The position numbers and the translations under genes are program-made. This document shows positions 61,141-64,000 of a DNA stretch of 64,000 nt, in pieces. Below the pieces are notes generated by a model. That model worked only from the letters and a program-made list of their open reading frames with translations. It had not been told where the DNA came from and did no database searches. The stretch's first letter is position 1; each line of letters starts with the position of its first letter. The stretch comes from Roseibium hamelinense (lineage in GTDB: Bacteria; Pseudomonadota; Alphaproteobacteria; Rhizobiales; Stappiaceae). The stretch lies in contig NZ_VLLF01000002.1 of assembly GCF_007830545.1 (NCBI RefSeq), positions 124,001-188,000 on the forward strand, written 5' to 3'.

Positions 61141-62685
61141 ATGAATGTGGCTCTGTGGCTGGAGCGGACGGCAAAACGCATGCCGGACCAAAAGGCTTTG
61201 TTTCACGGGCAGGAGTGCCTGGCGACCTATCACGAACTCCACGAAAATGTCTGCCGGTTGGCGGGCGGGTTGCAGGAAAAACACGGCGTCGGCGCCACAG
61301 ACCGGATCGGGCTTTTTATGGCCAATACGTCCGACTATGTGACCATCCTGTTTGCCTGCTGGCAGTTGGGGGCAGTTGTTGTCCCGGTGAACTACAAACT
61401 GCATCCAAAGGAAGCCGGGTTCATTTTAGAAAACGCAGATGCCCGGCTGGTTTTTGCGGATGGGCCGCGTTTGCAGGGCCTTGTCCGGCACAGCGTGTTG
61501 CCAAGCACCTGTGCCGGCGTTGCTGTCGGAACCAGTGAATTTACCTCCTTGTTCAGCGCTGCCCCTGAGACCGTAGCAGCACAAAGGAAGTCGGAGGATA
61601 TGGCCTGGCTGTTCTATACCTCTGGAACAACGGGCCGGCCCAAAGGCGTCATGATCACGCATGGCAACCTGCAGGCCATGGCTTTGTCTTACTTCGTTGA
61701 TGTTGATGAGGTGAGGCCCGAAGACACAACGCTTTATGCTGCGCCGATGTCTCATGGTGCGGGAATTTACATCTTCATGCATGTGCTGCGCGGCGCGGCG
61801 CATTGTGTTCCCAAAAGTGGCGGATTTGAGCCAGAAGAAATACTCAGTCTCGGCCGGCACTTTGGAAGTCTTCACATGTTTGCCGCCCCGACCATGGTCA
61901 GGCGCCTGGTTGATGTGGCCAAGGAGGCGGGGTCAAAAGGGGACGGCATTCGGACGATCGTGTACGGCGGCGGTCCGATGTATACCGCCGATATCATTGA
62001 AGCGGTCGATGTCATGGGGCCGCGTTTTGTTCAGATCTACGGCCAAGGCGAGTGCCCGATGGCGATTACGGCCTTGCCAAGAGAGCTTGTTGCGGACCGG
62101 AGCCATCCGAGATGGCGCGAACGCCTTGCGTCGGTCGGGCAGGCCCAGTCCGCTGTTGAAGTCGCGATCCTGAACGAGGATGGCACACCGTGTGAGCTTG
62201 GGCAAAGCGGTGAGATTGTCGTCACCGGCACGCCGGTGATGCCGGGGTACTGGCAAAACCCGGAAGCCTCAGCGAAGGCCATCCGCGATGGCCAGTTGTG
62301 GACCGGAGATGTCGGCTGCCTGGATGAAGACGGCTTCGTTACCCTGACCGACCGGTCCAAGGACGTGATCATTTCCGGCGGAACCAACATCTATCCGCGC
62401 GAGGTGGAAGAGGTGCTGCTAGAACTGAAGGCGGTGGCCGAAGTGTCGGTCATCGGCCGTCCCCATCCTGATTGGGGGGAGGAGATCGTTGCCTGCGTCG
62501 TTCTGCAGCCGGGAATGGAAGTGTCGGCAGGTGTCCTGGATGCGCACTGCCTCGACCACATGGCGCGTTTCAAACGGCCCAAGCACTATCATTTTCTCAA
62601 AGCTCTACCGAAGAACACTTATGGCAAGGTACTTAAGACAGAGCTTCGCAAACGGTTTGCTGAAAATGTGGGGGAAGATGCATGA
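61141..62685 (+). CDS. AMP-forming acyl-CoA synthetase
   Basis: 514 residues, with an AAAGGAGGG site before ATG 61141. The adenylation domain is shown by FYTSGTTGRPKGVMITHGN (phosphate loop, about 155-175), IYGQGECPMAIT, and TGDVGCLDEDGFVTLTDRSK. The C-terminal domain has DVIISGGTNIYPREVEEVLL and the late catalytic lysine in KNTYGKVLKTEL. It activates a carboxylic acid to acyl-CoA using ATP. The exact acid (short or medium chain, or acetoacetate) is open. It overlaps the dehydrogenase gene by four bases. Confidence 0.92.
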   Translation: MNVALWLERTAKRMPDQKALFHGQECLATYHELHENVCRLAGGLQEKHGVGATDRIGLFMANTSDYVTILFACWQLGAVVVPVNYKLHPKEAGFILENADARLVFADGPRLQGLVRHSVLPSTCAGVAVGTSEFTSLFSAAPETVAAQRKSEDMAWLFYTSGTTGRPKGVMITHGNLQAMALSYFVDVDEVRPEDTTLYAAPMSHGAGIYIFMHVLRGAAHCVPKSGGFEPEEILSLGRHFGSLHMFAAPTMVRRLVDVAKEAGSKGDGIRTIVYGGGPMYTADIIEAVDVMGPRFVQIYGQGECPMAITALPRELVADRSHPRWRERLASVGQAQSAVEVAILNEDGTPCELGQSGEIVVTGTPVMPGYWQNPEASAKAIRDGQLWTGDVGCLDEDGFVTLTDRSKDVIISGGTNIYPREVEEVLLELKAVAEVSVIGRPHPDWGEEIVACVVLQPGMEVSAGVLDAHCLDHMARFKRPKHYHFLKALPKNTYGKVLKTELRKRFAENVGEDA

Positions 62686-63491
62686 CCGCTTCGTTTTTAA
62701 AAGGGCGCACCGCCCTGATTACGGGATCGGTTCAGGGAATTGGTTTGGCCATCGCAAAGAAACTGGCGGAAGCCGGGTGCCGCGTCGCGGTTCATGGTTT
62801 GGCCACTTCAGTCGAGCGTGACCAGGCCGTTGCAAGTGTCATCGAAGCCGGTGCGCCAGAAGCCCGGTTTTTTGATGCAGACGCTCGTGATCCGGACGCA
62901 CTGGACGAGATGATGGATGCGGTCGCAGATTGGGGCGGGGCTGATATCCTGATTAACAATGCCGGAATCCAGCAGACGGCTTCGATTGCAAACATGCAGC
63001 GGGAAACCTGGGACGCGATCCTGGCAGTGAACCTGTCTTCGGCCTTTCACACCATGCGCCGGGCTTTGCCTATCATGGCTGAAAAGGGCTACGGACGGGT
63101 GGTCAACATCGCCTCGGTACACGGACTGGTGGCGTCGGTGAACAAAAGCCCATATGTCGCTTCCAAATTTGGTCTTGTTGGGTTGTCGAAGGTGGCAGCA
63201 CTCGAATATGCCAACGCAGGATCGCGTGAGACCGGCGGGGTTACTGTAAACTGCATTTGTCCGGGCTGGACAGAAACTGCGATAATCGAGCCCCAGATTC
63301 AGGCTCGGTCAATGGATTTCGGTGGTGACCGGGCAAAGGGTATTGCCAGCCTGCTGTCCGAAAAACAGCCTAGCCAGCGGACATCGGATCCAAGTGAAGT
63401 GGGCGAGGCAGTGCTCTGGCTGGCAAGTCCTGTGGCGCACAACATCACCGGTATATCCTTGCCGATTGATGGCGGGTGGACTGCGCAATAG
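62682..63491 (+). CDS. 3-hydroxybutyrate dehydrogenase
   Basis: 269 residues, short-chain dehydrogenase. Cofactor motif ALITGSVQGIGLAIAKKLAE, then ILINNAGIQQTAS, VNIASVHGLVASVNKSPYVA with Ser and Tyr, and the Lys in YVASK. The SVHGLVAS, ICPGWTETAIIEPQIQ and SLPIDGGWTAQ blocks are those of D-3-hydroxybutyrate dehydrogenase. It oxidises 3-hydroxybutyrate to acetoacetate with NAD, which the CoA-transferase could then activate. It overlaps the synthetase start-to-stop. Confidence 0.92.
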   Translation: MTASFLKGRTALITGSVQGIGLAIAKKLAEAGCRVAVHGLATSVERDQAVASVIEAGAPEARFFDADARDPDALDEMMDAVADWGGADILINNAGIQQTASIANMQRETWDAILAVNLSSAFHTMRRALPIMAEKGYGRVVNIASVHGLVASVNKSPYVASKFGLVGLSKVAALEYANAGSRETGGVTVNCICPGWTETAIIEPQIQARSMDFGGDRAKGIASLLSEKQPSQRTSDPSEVGEAVLWLASPVAHNITGISLPIDGGWTAQ

Positions 63492-63497
63492 GACTTT

Positions 63498-64000
63498 TCA
63501 GGTTCCCTCGATCAAGGCGGCTGCATAGTCCGCGGCTGTCTTGATTGTTTTCGGATCCTGCCCTGAGCGTGCCATGGCATTCAGGCCCAAAAGCGTGGTC
63601 ATGACAAACGCGCGCAGCCCGTCCTGTGAAAAGGCGCAGTTTTCTGACTGGCTGTCTTTGCTGGCCTGGACAATCAGGGGTTCGATCCGTGCCGCGATTG
63701 ACCCAGTTAGCGTTTCAAGATGGCGCGCTTCTTCCGACTGCATGCATCCGGCATCGCTGACCGACGAAAACAACAAGCAGCCACGGAATTTGTTGTCCGC
63801 CATGAATGCGCCAATGTAGCGCAAGAAATTTGCAATCCCCTGCCGGGGTGTTTTTGCCCGGGTCAGGTAGGTAAGGCCGATTTCGGTGACGGTTTCGGCA
63901 TATCGGTCGAGTACAGCCGAAAATACGGCGTCCTTGCTCTTGAAGGTCGAATAGAAACTGCCGCGCTTGATGCCGGCCGCATTTTGCAAATCGTCGACGC
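63498..64000 (-). CDS. TetR-family regulator, 5' end beyond the window
   Basis: 167 residues are in the window; the frame enters from the right edge and reads VDDLQNAAGIKRGSFYSTFK, the second half of a TetR helix-turn-helix. The C-terminal part is helical, with GCLLFSSVSDAGCMQSEEAR and AFVMTTLLGLNAMARSGQDP like the AcrR/YcdC type. It converges on the 3-hydroxybutyrate dehydrogenase with six bases between stops. The target genes are unknown. Confidence 0.88.
   Translation of the reverse strand, partial: VDDLQNAAGIKRGSFYSTFKSKDAVFSAVLDRYAETVTEIGLTYLTRAKTPRQGIANFLRYIGAFMADNKFRGCLLFSSVSDAGCMQSEEARHLETLTGSIAARIEPLIVQASKDSQSENCAFSQDGLRAFVMTTLLGLNAMARSGQDPKTIKTAADYAAALIEGT

Noticed and set aside
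1..64000. CRISPR arrays, prophage, insertion sequences, tRNA and rRNA genes
   Set aside because: No repeat-spacer pattern, integrase, transposase, terminal repeats or tRNA/rRNA-like sequence was found while reading the window.

Overview
The window is a stretch of alphaproteobacterial chromosome. It carries about 58 protein genes, most running head to tail in short operons, with no rRNA, tRNA, CRISPR array, prophage or insertion sequence that I could see. Family content points to the Hyphomicrobiales, most like marine Stappiaceae such as Roseibium/Labrenzia: a BA14K protein, two DUF2336 proteins, DUF2293, an ArsR-methyltransferase regulator beside metF-metH, a TRAP transporter, and arylsulfatase with DUF1254 proteins. 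The taxonomic placement is inference from family content, not from a marker gene.

Layout. 1-8.7 kb holds mostly envelope genes: a partial GH64/thaumatin-like protein, two paralogous family-3 periplasmic binding proteins without a permease, a FUSC exporter-like protein, two secreted proteins (one His/Tyr/Pro-rich), a MOSC protein and a secreted alpha/beta hydrolase. 8.7-17.4 kb holds DUF2293, a GGDEF-EAL protein, the cyoABCD quinol oxidase operon and a large flavin amine oxidase divergent from an XRE regulator. 18.6-24.8 kb holds a DUF2336 protein, a large MscS channel, a glycosyltransferase, a small DUF1127-like protein and a LysR regulator. 24.86-30.74 kb is the methionine branch: a SahR-like ArsR-methyltransferase fusion with a perfect palindromic operator, then metF and metH. 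It is followed by an azoreductase whose ribosome binding site lies inside a long inverted repeat, and by a 27-residue membrane protein. 32-38.9 kb holds a second DUF2336 protein, a LysE exporter, another periplasmic binding protein, an extensin-like protein, an ornithine/lysine-type decarboxylase, BA14K and a HugZ-like protein.

38.9-43.6 kb holds two secreted DUF1254-type proteins and an arylsulfatase, all on the minus strand. 44.0-52.1 kb looks like a catabolic locus: a fused hydantoinase/5-oxoprolinase and an MBL-fold hydrolase on the minus strand, divergent from a TRAP transporter and a MarR-like regulator. The TRAP binding protein gene carries two in-frame TAA codons, so the transporter is probably inactive in this strain. 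52.2-53.7 kb is arsR-arsC-arsH with a near-perfect 24-bp operator and no arsenite pump nearby. 53.7-59.5 kb holds a second GGDEF-EAL protein, DjlA plus an amidase, a fourth periplasmic binding protein and a lytic transglycosylase. 59.6-64 kb holds genes for ketone-body or short-chain acid use: CoA-transferase subunits divergent from an acyl-CoA synthetase and 3-hydroxybutyrate dehydrogenase, ending in a TetR regulator cut by the window edge.

Overall this is core metabolism and envelope functions mixed with nutrient-scavenging accessory loci. The points most worth a second look are the doubly interrupted dctP, the inverted repeat over the azoR start, the palindromic operators (sahR-like, arsR, and a motif shared within the oxoprolinase/TRAP locus) and the 27-residue membrane protein.
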